Shown: in pieces, positions 1-7,308 of the stretch
How the letters are laid out: each line of letters starts with the position of its first letter
How positions within the stretch are numbered: the stretch's first letter is position 1
Assembly (NCBI RefSeq): GCF_009765735.1
Contig: NZ_LMUW01000061.1
Span: forward strand, 265-32,728
Direction: 5' to 3'
Length of the DNA: 32,464 bases
Source of the DNA: Xenophilus sp. L33
GTDB lineage: Bacteria; Pseudomonadota; Gammaproteobacteria; Burkholderiales; Burkholderiaceae_C
The notes under the pieces: generated by a model
Seen by the model: the letters and a program-made list of their open reading frames with translations, nothing else
What the model was told of the DNA's origin: nothing
Database searches by the model: none
Position numbers and translations under genes: made by a program

Positions 1-114
1 AGGACGGCAGAGTCAGGGGGCAACATTGAATTCAATACTCCATGGCGCACGAAGGTGCGGCCTTCAGGTAACGCGCGATTTTAAAGCTTGGGGCCTGAAA
101 AGGGGCCTAAATCC

Positions 115-128
115 TTGAGGCGCATCAA
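115..128 (-). promoter_or_regulatory. FNR/Anr-like dyad
   Basis: Read leftwards, the site is TTGAT-GCGC-CTCAA, one base off the FNR/Anr consensus TTGAT-N4-ATCAA. A TAAAAT hexamer that could be a -10 element lies at 83-78 on the same strand, with no good -35. Any gene it controls starts beyond the left edge; an ATG at 26-24 (minus) is a possible start. The dyad centre is about 38 bases from the start of the -10, roughly one helical turn farther than a standard class II FNR promoter, which weakens the call. Confidence 0.3.
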
Positions 129-156
129 GTTTTAGACCTCTTTTGGTGGTGAATCC

Positions 157-1428
157 CTATTTTCTGCGCCACACGGCGGCAAAAAACCCGTCTGTCGCGT
201 GCGTATGGGGCCAGAGCCGGAGGTAGCGGGTGCCGCTCTCGCCACCAGCGCACAGGCCCTCGGCGCCCGGCACCTTGAGGGCGGCCAGCAGTTGGCCGGC
301 ATCTTCGGGCTCGAAATCGGGATGGGCGGTCGAGAAGGCCTCGGCGATCGCCTCGTTCTCCTGCGGCAGCACGCTGCAGGTGGCGTAGACCAGCCGGCCG
401 CCCGACTTCAGCAGCCGGGCGGCGCTCTGCAGGATGGCGGCCTGCTTGGCGGTCAACTCCTCGACCGACTGCGCCGACTGGCGCCATTTCAGGTCCGGAT
501 TGCGGCGCAGGGTGCCGAGCCCCGAGCAAGGGGCGTCGACCAGCACCCGGTCGATCTTGCCGGCCAGCCGCCTGACCCGGTCGTCGCGCTCGTGGGCGAT
601 CGCCGCCGGATGCACGTTCGACAGCTTGCTGCGCGCCAGCCGCGGCTTGAGCGCGTCCAGCCGGTGCGCCGATGTGTCGAAGGCGTAGAGCCGGCCGGTG
701 CTGCGCATGGACGCGCCGATCGCCAGCGTCTTGCCGCCGGCGCCGGCGCAGAAGTCGACCACCATCTCGCCGCGCTTGGCGTCGAGCAGCAGCGCCAGCA
801 GCTGGGAGCCTTCGTCCTGCACCTCGATCGCGCCGCGGGTGAAAGCCTCCAGCCGGGTCAGCGCCGGCTTGCCTTCGATGCGCAGGCCCCAGGGCGAGAA
901 CGGCGTCGGCCTGGACGGCACCTGGGCCTTGGCCAGTTCCTTCTGGACCTCGGCGCGCTTGTCGGTGAAGGCGTTGACTCGCAGGTCGAGCGGCGCCGGC
1001 TCCTGCAGGCTTTCGGCCAGCGGCCAGAACTGCTCGCCCAGCTGTGCCTTGAGCGGGCCGGCCAGCCATTCGGGCAGGTTGTGGCGATGGCGCTCGAGCA
1101 GGTCGGCCGGCTGGACCGCGTCGCAGTTGTCGAGCCAGCGCTTTTCCTGGTCGGTCAGCGCGCTCTTCAGGAAGTCCCGCGGCCCGTGGAAGCCCAGGAT
1201 GGCCATGCGCCGCTCCTTCGGACCGCTGCCCGAGGGCGACAGGTGGTCGAAGAGCAGCTTCTTGCGCAGCACCGTGTAGACCGTCTCGGCCAGGGTGGCG
1301 CGCTCGCGCGGGCCGAGTTCACGATGGTCGCGGAAGAAGCGGGAAACGACCTGATCGGCCGGCTGATCGAATTTCAGGACCAGGCCGACCAGGTCGGCGC
1401 AGGCCTCAAGCAAGGCTTTGGGGTGCAT
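157..1428 (-). CDS. RsmB/NOP-family RNA (cytosine-5) methyltransferase
   Basis: This is a SAM-dependent rRNA m5C methyltransferase of the RsmB/NOL1/NOP2/Sun family, 423 residues long. The N-terminal ~130 residues look like a degenerate NusB-type RNA-binding domain. The Rossmann methyltransferase domain follows. Motif IV (DAPCSG) places Cys301 and motif VI (ATCS) places Cys351; in this family the motif VI cysteine is the nucleophile and the motif IV cysteine releases product. I chose the ATG at 1428 because the protein there begins MHPKALLEAC. A longer in-frame ATG at 1542 would run into the 3' end of the upstream peptidase gene with low-quality sequence. It is the last gene of a purN-M48-methyltransferase run, 38 bases after the peptidase gene. 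The rRNA target (C967 or another) cannot be told from sequence; many Burkholderiales carry rsmB separately, so I give no symbol. Confidence 0.9.
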   Translation of the reverse strand: MHPKALLEACADLVGLVLKFDQPADQVVSRFFRDHRELGPRERATLAETVYTVLRKKLLFDHLSPSGSGPKERRMAILGFHGPRDFLKSALTDQEKRWLDNCDAVQPADLLERHRHNLPEWLAGPLKAQLGEQFWPLAESLQEPAPLDLRVNAFTDKRAEVQKELAKAQVPSRPTPFSPWGLRIEGKPALTRLEAFTRGAIEVQDEGSQLLALLLDAKRGEMVVDFCAGAGGKTLAIGASMRSTGRLYAFDTSAHRLDALKPRLARSKLSNVHPAAIAHERDDRVRRLAGKIDRVLVDAPCSGLGTLRRNPDLKWRQSAQSVEELTAKQAAILQSAARLLKSGGRLVYATCSVLPQENEAIAEAFSTAHPDFEPEDAGQLLAALKVPGAEGLCAGGESGTRYLRLWPHTHATDGFFAAVWRRK

Positions 1429-1466
1429 GCCGACATTGTCGTCGGTGGCCTCCGGCGGCCCCGGAT

Positions 1467-3323
1467 TCAGCGGCCGCGCGTCCAGACCGCGCCGAAGGCC
1501 TGGCGCTCGACCTCGGCCAGGGTCGGCGAATGGCCGATCCACAGCACCAGCCCGGCGCCCGGCAGGCTCAGCAGCTGTTCGAACTGGCGGCAGAGCTGCC
1601 AGCGCTCGTCGTCGTGCATGCCGGGCAGCTCGAGAAAGACCACGTAGGCCCGGCGCCAGGGAAATTCACGCAGGTTCTTGCGGACCAGCCAGGCCCGCGC
1701 GACCGGGCGGCAGCGCGCCAGGTCCGCGCGCAGTTCGCCGAGCTCGAAGTCGTTCAGGTCATGGCGCGCGATCTGGCTGAAGAAGGGCGTGGTGGTGATC
1801 TCTTCCCAGGCGCGCTGCTCGGCGGCCTCGGCATCGCGGGCGCGCTCGCGCCAGCGCTTGAGCGCGTTTTCGTCATGGCCGCCGGCGTCCGGATCTTCGA
1901 GCAGGCCGACCGCCGCCTGGGTCGCCCACCAGCGGCTCGCCTGGCTGGAGGCATGCAGCCGCTCCAGCACCGCCAGCCGGTTCGGCCGGTCGGTGGGCGG
2001 CAGCATCTGGGCCAGGCCGCGCAGCGCGCCCGAGTGGTCTTCGGTGATCTGCAGCGCGCGCTCGTAGAGGCCGCGAACGTCGGCGCCGGCGTCGATCCGG
2101 CGCGCGCAGTCGGCCCACTCGACCATCTCGTCGGCGTTGTTGCGTCCCGCGCTGGCCTCGAGGGCGGCGACCCGCTCGCGCACCCGGCCGAGGTAGGCGT
2201 GGTGTTCCCGCCAGTCGCTGGCGTGGAGGCGACGCCACTCGGCGTCGAAATGCATGCGCCAGCGCTCCGGATCGGCCAGCAGCGCCAGCGCCGGGCGCTT
2301 CGACCAGGACGGCAGCCGGGCCCGCTCGTCGAGCGCCTCCAGCCGGTCGCGCAGCACCGGATGGGTGTCGTCGACGTCGCTCACCTGGCGCAACGCGCCG
2401 CGCAGCGCCACCCGCGCGAAGTCGTCGGCCACCGGCGCGGCCAGCTGCGCCTGCATCGATTCGAAGGGCCCGGCGGCCTGCGGATCGTCGACCGCACGCG
2501 ACCAGTGCCCCGGCCAGAAGCGCTCGGCATACCAGGCGCTCTTGACCGCGATCTCGGCCAGAGCCGCGGCGACCACCCGCGTGCCCAGCAGGCGGGCCGC
2601 GACCCGGTCGGCCTCGTATTCGTCCTGCCGCGCGAGCGCGAAGGTCTTGGCGGCGAAGCGCGGGAAATACCAGCGAAAGAAGGCCTGCGAAGCGAAGGCC
2701 ATGACGCCGTCGCTGCGCTGGAAGCTGGCGTCCAGCTTCAGCCACGACAGCCGGGTGCGGTAGATCCAGGCGCTCAGCTTGCCGTGGTTGCCGCGCAGGT
2801 GACCATATTCGTGGGCCAGCACCGACAGCAGCCGGCGCCGGTCGAGCGCCATCAGGAGCGGCAGCCCGATGCTCAGGTGGTTGACCGCGCCGCCGAAGAG
2901 GCCGAAGCGCGGCAGCTGGCGGATGCTGGCGTTGAATTCGCCGTCCAGATAGACCCGGTGCACCGGCGGCCCGTGGATCTTGTGCCGGATCCGTTCCAGC
3001 GCCTCGAACAGCGCCGGCGCATCCTCGCGCGCCAGCGGCACGCCCTGCGGTTCGTCCAGGCGCACCCAGAGCGCCCGCAAGGTCGCCCACAGCAAGGCCA
3101 GCGCGAACAGCAGCAGCCAACCGCGCGCCACGCCGAAAGGCTGTCCCCGGCCGAACGCGCCGACCACCGAGACGATGATGCCCAGCGCCAGCGCGAGGCA
3201 GGCGAAGACCCAGAGATAGCCGAGGGCGGCGAAGGCAGCCACGCCGCGCCGGTAGCGCAGGCTGTCGTCCGCGCTGTCGTGCTCGCTCAAGCGCACGAGG
3301 TGAACGAAATCCGCGCGGTTCAT
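1467..3323 (-). CDS. M48-family membrane metallopeptidase
   Basis: This is a zinc endopeptidase of the M48 (HtpX/Ste24-like) family, 618 residues. Two hydrophobic helices near residues 28-53 and 64-82 should anchor it in the inner membrane. The zinc-binding HEYGH is at residues 171-175, followed by GNHGK. Downstream, the run EYEADRVAA supplies the third zinc-ligand glutamate. The long C-terminal half (about 330-618) is soluble and helical with no recognised catalytic motif; it may be TPR-like and may select substrates. The start is the ATG that overlaps no upstream gene; the ribosome-binding site is weak. It sits between purN and an RNA methyltransferase, a housekeeping-like arrangement that does not reveal its substrate. 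Membrane-protein quality control is a family-based guess. Confidence 0.85.
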   Translation of the reverse strand: MNRADFVHLVRLSEHDSADDSLRYRRGVAAFAALGYLWVFACLALALGIIVSVVGAFGRGQPFGVARGWLLLFALALLWATLRALWVRLDEPQGVPLAREDAPALFEALERIRHKIHGPPVHRVYLDGEFNASIRQLPRFGLFGGAVNHLSIGLPLLMALDRRRLLSVLAHEYGHLRGNHGKLSAWIYRTRLSWLKLDASFQRSDGVMAFASQAFFRWYFPRFAAKTFALARQDEYEADRVAARLLGTRVVAAALAEIAVKSAWYAERFWPGHWSRAVDDPQAAGPFESMQAQLAAPVADDFARVALRGALRQVSDVDDTHPVLRDRLEALDERARLPSWSKRPALALLADPERWRMHFDAEWRRLHASDWREHHAYLGRVRERVAALEASAGRNNADEMVEWADCARRIDAGADVRGLYERALQITEDHSGALRGLAQMLPPTDRPNRLAVLERLHASSQASRWWATQAAVGLLEDPDAGGHDENALKRWRERARDAEAAEQRAWEEITTTPFFSQIARHDLNDFELGELRADLARCRPVARAWLVRKNLREFPWRRAYVVFLELPGMHDDERWQLCRQFEQLLSLPGAGLVLWIGHSPTLAEVERQAFGAVWTRGR

Positions 3324-3339
3324 CCCGTTCGCTTTCCGG

Positions 3340-3426
3340 TCAGCCGCAGCGGACCGATGTGACCTTGCCGTGGCCGTCGACCACCAGGTTCAGCCGGACC
3401 TGCCATCGACGAGAGAAATGCTTCAC
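3340..3426 (-). CDS. Possible micro-gene, ~28 aa
   Basis: A short frame lies in the gap between purN and the M48 gene. It starts at GTG (3426, or GTG at 3429), 7 bases after a GGAG, and ends with TGA 16 bases before the M48 start. The peptide is basic at its N-terminus (KHFSRRWQVR) followed by LNLVVDGHGKVTSV, which looks like a beta hairpin. Its third codon positions are almost all G or C, as in the real genes here; an overlapping frame on the same strand (39 codons) has a random third-position pattern. No homologue is recognised. It could also be a decayed gene remnant or a leader for the peptidase gene. Confidence 0.35.
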   Translation of the reverse strand: MKHFSRRWQVRLNLVVDGHGKVTSVRCG

Positions 3427-3460
3427 CACGGCTCTCCATCCAGGGGAAAGCCAGATTGTG

Positions 3461-4045
3461 TCAGTTTGTTTCCGCCAGCCAATCCGCGATTGCTCTAGGG
3501 TAAACCCTATGTTCGTGCGCAAGCACCCGGCGCGCCAGGCTGGCCTCGGTGTCGTCGGCCATCACCGGCACCGCAGCCTGCGCGAGGATCGGCCCGTGGT
3601 CCAGGTCGACCGTCACATGGTGCACGGTAAGCCCGGCCACCTTGCAACCCGCCTCGATCGCCCGCCGATGCGTGTGCAGCCCCGGAAATGCCGGCAGCAG
3701 AGACGGATGCACATTGATCAGCCGCCCGGCGTATCGCGCCACGAAGCCCGGCGTGAGGATGCGCATGAAGCCGGCGAGCACCACCAGCGCGGGTTCGTGG
3801 GCATCGATGGTCTGGACCAGCGCCGCATCGAAATCCTCCCGGCTGGCGAAGTCGCCGTGCGGCACCACGGCGGTCGCGATGCCCTCCGCCCTGGCCAGTG
3901 CCAGGCCTTGCGCGTCGGCCTTGTTGCTGACGACGGCAGCGACGCGGGCGCCGAGCCTTTCACGCCAGCGGTCGCGCTCGGCGGTCCGGACGATGGCCGC
4001 CATGTTGCTTCCGGCGCCGGAAATGAGGATCACAATATTCTTCAT
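3461..4045 (-). CDS. purN: Phosphoribosylglycinamide formyltransferase (GART 1)
   Basis: PurN transfers a formyl group from 10-formyl-tetrahydrofolate to GAR, step three of de novo purine synthesis, in the cytoplasm. The 194-residue length is standard for single-domain bacterial PurN. Recognisable motifs are the N-terminal ILISGAGSNM phosphate/GAR-binding loop, the INVHPSLLPAF segment carrying the catalytic Asn and His, and VDLDHGPIL carrying the catalytic Asp of the Asn-His-Asp set. The start ATG gives MKNIVILISG, typical of the family. It heads a leftward run and is divergent from the acyl-CoA dehydrogenase gene across 144 bases. I see no PurR box or riboswitch in that gap. Confidence 0.95.
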   Translation of the reverse strand: MKNIVILISGAGSNMAAIVRTAERDRWRERLGARVAAVVSNKADAQGLALARAEGIATAVVPHGDFASREDFDAALVQTIDAHEPALVVLAGFMRILTPGFVARYAGRLINVHPSLLPAFPGLHTHRRAIEAGCKVAGLTVHHVTVDLDHGPILAQAAVPVMADDTEASLARRVLAHEHRVYPRAIADWLAETN

Positions 4046-4189
4046 CGGACGCGGGATTATCCGTGGCCGATTCCGCCGGCATTTGCATGTCGCCGCGCGG
4101 ACACGGCGAAACGCACGACCGTGCTAAAACCGCCGGTTTCCGGAGACATGCCGCCCCCGCGGCGTATCCATCAACACAGCGAGGCACGC

Positions 4190-5371
4190 ATGGATTTGAG
4201 CTTCACGCCCGAAGAACAGAAGTTCCGCGAAGAGATTCGCGCCTGGGTCAAAGAAAACCTCCCCAAGGACATCTCGCACAAGGTGCACAACGCGCTCGAA
4301 CTCACGCGCGACGACCTGCAGCGCTGGGCCAAGATCCTGGGCAAGAACGGCTGGCTCGGCTACGGATGGCCGAAGGAATTCGGCGGTCCGGGCTGGACCG
4401 CGATCGAGAAGCACCTGTTCGAGGAAGAAGCCGCGCTGGCCGGCGCGCCGCGCATCATTCCCTTCGGCCCCGTGATGGTCGCGCCTGTCATCCAGGCCTT
4501 CGGCAACGCCGAGCAGCAGAAGCGCTTCCTGCCCGGCATCGCCAGCGGCGAGGTCTGGTGGAGCCAGGGCTACAGCGAACCGGGCTCCGGTTCCGACCTG
4601 GCCTCGGTCAAGACCAAGGCCGAGCGCAAGGGCGACAAGTACATCGTCAACGGCCAGAAGACCTGGACCACGCTCGGCCAGTACGGCGAATGGATCTTCT
4701 GCCTGGTGCGCACCAGCAACGAAGGCAAGCCGCAGACCGGCATCAGCTTCCTGCTGATCGACATGAAGTCGCCCGGCGTGACCGTGCGGCCGATCAAGCT
4801 GGTCGACGGCAGCCACGAGGTCAACGAGGTCTGGTTCGACAACGTCGAGGTGCCGGCCGAGAACCTGATCGGCCAGGAGAACAAGGGCTGGACCTACGCC
4901 AAGCATCTGCTCTCGCACGAACGCACCAACATCGCCGACGTCAACCGCGCCAAGCGCGAACTGGAGCGGCTCAAGCGCATCGCCAAGAGCGAAGGCGTCT
5001 GGGACGACCAGCGCTTCCGCGACGAGATCGCCAAGCTCGAGGTCGACGTGGTCGCGCTCGAGATGCTGGTGCTGCGGGTGCTGTCGGCCGCCACCTCGAA
5101 CAAGAATTCGCTCGACATCGCCGGCCTGCTCAAGATCAAGGGCAGCGAGATCCAGCAGCGCTATTCGGAACTGATGATGCTGGCCGGCGGCCCCTATTCG
5201 CTGCCGCTCATCCGCGAAGCGATGGAAGCCGGCTGGCAGGGCGACTTCCCGGGCGGCAACCCCGCGCTGGCACCCCTGTCCTCGACCTACTTCAACATGC
5301 GCAAGACCACCATCTACGGCGGCAGCAACGAAGTGCAACGCAACATCGTCGCCCAGACCGTTCTCGGCTGA
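4190..5371 (+). CDS. Acyl-CoA dehydrogenase, catalytic-type subunit
   Basis: This is an FAD-dependent acyl-CoA dehydrogenase of 393 residues, forming a trans-2-enoyl-CoA and passing electrons to ETF. The usual three domains are visible: an N-terminal helical domain (MDLSFTPEEQKFREEI), a middle beta domain with the FAD/substrate signature GYSEPGSGSD, and a C-terminal helical domain ending IYGGSNEVQRNIVAQ. The classical base position in IYEGT is Gly here. Glu244 in the run LLSHERTNIA sits where isovaleryl-CoA and long-chain dehydrogenases carry the base on helix G, so it is the likely catalytic residue. The ATG follows GAGG by 5 bases; a longer in-frame reading upstream is not supported. The second dehydrogenase follows after 19 bases, as in pimC-pimD-type large/small subunit pairs. 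The substrate is unknown. Confidence 0.9.
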   Translation: MDLSFTPEEQKFREEIRAWVKENLPKDISHKVHNALELTRDDLQRWAKILGKNGWLGYGWPKEFGGPGWTAIEKHLFEEEAALAGAPRIIPFGPVMVAPVIQAFGNAEQQKRFLPGIASGEVWWSQGYSEPGSGSDLASVKTKAERKGDKYIVNGQKTWTTLGQYGEWIFCLVRTSNEGKPQTGISFLLIDMKSPGVTVRPIKLVDGSHEVNEVWFDNVEVPAENLIGQENKGWTYAKHLLSHERTNIADVNRAKRELERLKRIAKSEGVWDDQRFRDEIAKLEVDVVALEMLVLRVLSAATSNKNSLDIAGLLKIKGSEIQQRYSELMMLAGGPYSLPLIREAMEAGWQGDFPGGNPALAPLSSTYFNMRKTTIYGGSNEVQRNIVAQTVLG

Positions 5372-5390
5372 GCCCACGCAAGGATCTGAC

Positions 5391-6506
5391 ATGGACTTCA
5401 ATTTCTCCGACGACCAGGAACAGCTGCGCGACGCGGTCGCCAAGTGGGTCGAAAAGGGCTACGGCTTCGAGCGCCGCCGCGCCACCGAAGCCGCCGGCGG
5501 CTTCTCGCGCGAGGCCTGGGACGAGCTGAGCGAACTGGGCCTGGGCGGCCTCTACATCCCCGAGGACGACGGCGGCATGGGCATGGGCCCGGTCGAAGGC
5601 ATGGTGGTGATGGAGCAGCTCGGCGCCGGCATCGTGCTGGAGCCGCTGGCGCAGTCCTTCATCGCCGGTGGCCTGCTGGCCGGCTACGCCGAGCAGGACA
5701 CCAAGGACAACTGGCTGCCGCGCATCGCCGGCGGCCAGGCCATGGTGGTGCTGGCCTACCAGGAAAAGAAGGCGCGCTACCGCCTGGACGTCTGCGCCGC
5801 CAACGCCACCGCGGCCGGCAAGGGCTTCGCGCTCAGCGGCACCAAGAGCCTGGTGCCGGCCGGCGACCAGGCCGACGCCTTCCTGGTGCCCGCGCAGCTG
5901 GACGGCAAGATCGCCCTCTTCCTGGTCGAGCGCTCGGCCGACGGCGTCGCCGCCCGCGGCTACGGCACGCAGGACGGCGGCCGCGCCGCCGAGGTCGTCT
6001 TCGACAAGGCGGCCGCCACGCTGGTCACCCGCGACGGCCTGACCGCGCTGGAGCACGGCGTCGACATCGGCATCGCCGCGACCTGCGCCGAAACGGTCGG
6101 CGTGATGGACAAGACGGTGGCGATCACGGTCGAGTACATGAATACGCGCAAGCAATTCGGCGTCGCCATCGCCACCTTCCAGGCGCTGCGCCACCGGCTG
6201 GCCGACATGAAGATGCAGCTGGAGCTGGCCCGCTCGATGAGCTACTACGCCAGCCTGCGCCTGAACGCGCCGGCCGCCGAGCGCCGCATGGCGCTGTCGC
6301 GCGCCAAGTACCAGCTGGGCGTGTCGATGCGCTTCGTCGGCCAGCAGGCGGTGCAACTGCACGGCGGCATCGGCGTGACCGACGAATACATCGTGAGCCA
6401 CTACTTCCGCAAGCTCACGCAGCTGGAGATGACTTTCGGCGACAGCCTGCATCACCTGGGCGAGGTGTCGTCGCGGATGCAGGAAACGGCGGGCGTCTTC
6501 GCCTAG
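5391..6506 (+). CDS. Acyl-CoA dehydrogenase, small/partner subunit
   Basis: This 371-residue protein has the acyl-CoA dehydrogenase fold: N-terminal MDFNFSDDQEQLRDAV, a middle domain, and a C-terminal domain with MNTRKQFGVAIATFQALRHRLADM and QLHGGIGVTDEY. It lacks both usual catalytic glutamates. The IYEGT-like position reads LEMTFGDSL, and helix G reads EHGVDIGIAATCAETVG, with no equivalent of the partner's Glu244. Its short, divergent middle domain resembles the small subunits annotated PimD. I infer a non-catalytic or half-site subunit in an alpha2-beta2 enzyme with the preceding gene, as shown for some actinobacterial steroid dehydrogenases. It is translated in the same unit and transcription should stop at the hairpin after 6534. 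Confidence 0.88.
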   Translation: MDFNFSDDQEQLRDAVAKWVEKGYGFERRRATEAAGGFSREAWDELSELGLGGLYIPEDDGGMGMGPVEGMVVMEQLGAGIVLEPLAQSFIAGGLLAGYAEQDTKDNWLPRIAGGQAMVVLAYQEKKARYRLDVCAANATAAGKGFALSGTKSLVPAGDQADAFLVPAQLDGKIALFLVERSADGVAARGYGTQDGGRAAEVVFDKAAATLVTRDGLTALEHGVDIGIAATCAETVGVMDKTVAITVEYMNTRKQFGVAIATFQALRHRLADMKMQLELARSMSYYASLRLNAPAAERRMALSRAKYQLGVSMRFVGQQAVQLHGGIGVTDEYIVSHYFRKLTQLEMTFGDSLHHLGEVSSRMQETAGVFA

Positions 6507-6515
6507 CCTTCAGCG

Positions 6516-6570
6516 CATGCCGCTCGCGGCATGAAAAACGCCCGCCGGCCTCGAGCCCGCGGGCGTTTTT
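6516..6570. terminator. Bidirectional terminator between convergent genes
   Basis: The main hairpin has arms AAAAACGCCCGC (6534-6545) and GCGGGCGTTTTT (6559-6570), a perfect 12-bp match with a 13-base loop. A run of seven T follows on the plus strand and a T run on the minus strand. Just upstream is a second perfect inverted repeat, CATGCCGC (6516-6523) and GCGGCATG (6526-6533). The pair lies between the ends of the dehydrogenase gene (+) and the HNH gene (-), so it can stop transcription from both sides. Confidence 0.9.
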
Positions 6571-6584
6571 TTCGTGAGGTCGCG

Positions 6585-7142
6585 CTAGCCGTGCAGCCGC
6601 GAGCTCTGCGGCAGGTGCGCCATCAGGAATTCCATCTGGTCGGCGAGTATCCGGCGGTTGCGCAGGATGAAGTCTTCCCAGAGGCTGGGCACGTAGGGTG
6701 CGTAGAGCAGCGCCATGCCGGCCTGCTCGGGCGTGCGGCTGCTCTTGCGGTGGTTGCATGGCCGGCAGGCGGTGACCACGTTCATCCAGGTGTCGATGCC
6801 CTTCTGGGCGAACGGGATGATGTGCTCGCGCGTGAGTTCGTCTTCGTGGAAGTGGCCGCCGCAATAGGCGCAGATGTTGCGGTCGCGGGCGAAGAGCTTG
6901 CTGTTGGTCAGGCCCGGACGCTGTGCGAAGGGATTGATGCGCGGCACGCCCTTGGTGCCGATGATGCTGTTGATCGCGATCTGCGACTGCTGACCGGTGA
7001 CCGCGTTGTGGCCGCCCCGGAACACCGCGACCTGCGCGCCCACCTCCCAGCGGACCTCGTCCGAGGCGTAGTGGATCACCGCCTGTTCGAGCGAGATCCA
7101 GGATTGAGGCAACCCCTGGGCCGACAGCTTCAAGACCTTCAC
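6585..7142 (-). CDS. HNH endonuclease family protein
   Basis: This 185-residue protein carries a C-terminal HNH nuclease domain. CAYCGG supplies the first zinc-binding CxxC, REHIIPF the H of the HNH core, WMNVVTACRPCNHRK the second CxxC and the final N/H residues. The N-terminal ~85 residues (VLKLSAQGLPQSWISLEQAV, then GGHNAVTG) are a family-specific domain with no known role. I start it at GTG 7142, 6 bases after GAGGGG; an ATG at 7172 lies upstream of that site. Such stand-alone HNH genes beside ribF recur in Comamonadaceae as I recall, which suggests a housekeeping rather than mobile role. No methyltransferase partner is nearby, so restriction is not supported. Confidence 0.85.
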   Translation of the reverse strand: MKVLKLSAQGLPQSWISLEQAVIHYASDEVRWEVGAQVAVFRGGHNAVTGQQSQIAINSIIGTKGVPRINPFAQRPGLTNSKLFARDRNICAYCGGHFHEDELTREHIIPFAQKGIDTWMNVVTACRPCNHRKSSRTPEQAGMALLYAPYVPSLWEDFILRNRRILADQMEFLMAHLPQSSRLHG

Positions 7143-7225
7143 ACACGTCCCCTCTGAAAAAAGAGAAACCACGCAAAAGACCGATACACGATGCGTGCCA
7201 CCTTGGCTTGCATGTGCCGCACTGC

Positions 7226-7249
7226 GTCACAATATACCGTTTTTGTGAC
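7226..7249. promoter_or_regulatory. Palindrome, possible operator between HNH gene and ribF
   Basis: A perfect 7-bp inverted repeat, GTCACAA-N10-TTGTGAC, sits in the 166-base divergent gap between the HNH gene and ribF. The surroundings are unusually AT-rich for this chromosome (AATATACC, CGTTTTTG). A weak plus-strand promoter can be drawn overlapping the left arm (TTGCAT, 16 bases, CAATAT). A dimeric repressor site is the simplest reading; no FMN riboswitch is visible ahead of ribF. Confidence 0.45.
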
Positions 7250-7308
7250 AAATCGCCCTGACGCGCCCATTCCATGGGCCCGAAGTGCTATCAAAAAGAT
7301 ATCAAGCG

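Noticed and set aside
3324..3441. A 39-codon frame (MESRGEAF...) whose TGA overlaps the M48 start as ATGA
   Set aside because: The overlap looks attractive, but its third codon positions are random in G/C, unlike all genes here. The other frame in the same stretch fits much better.
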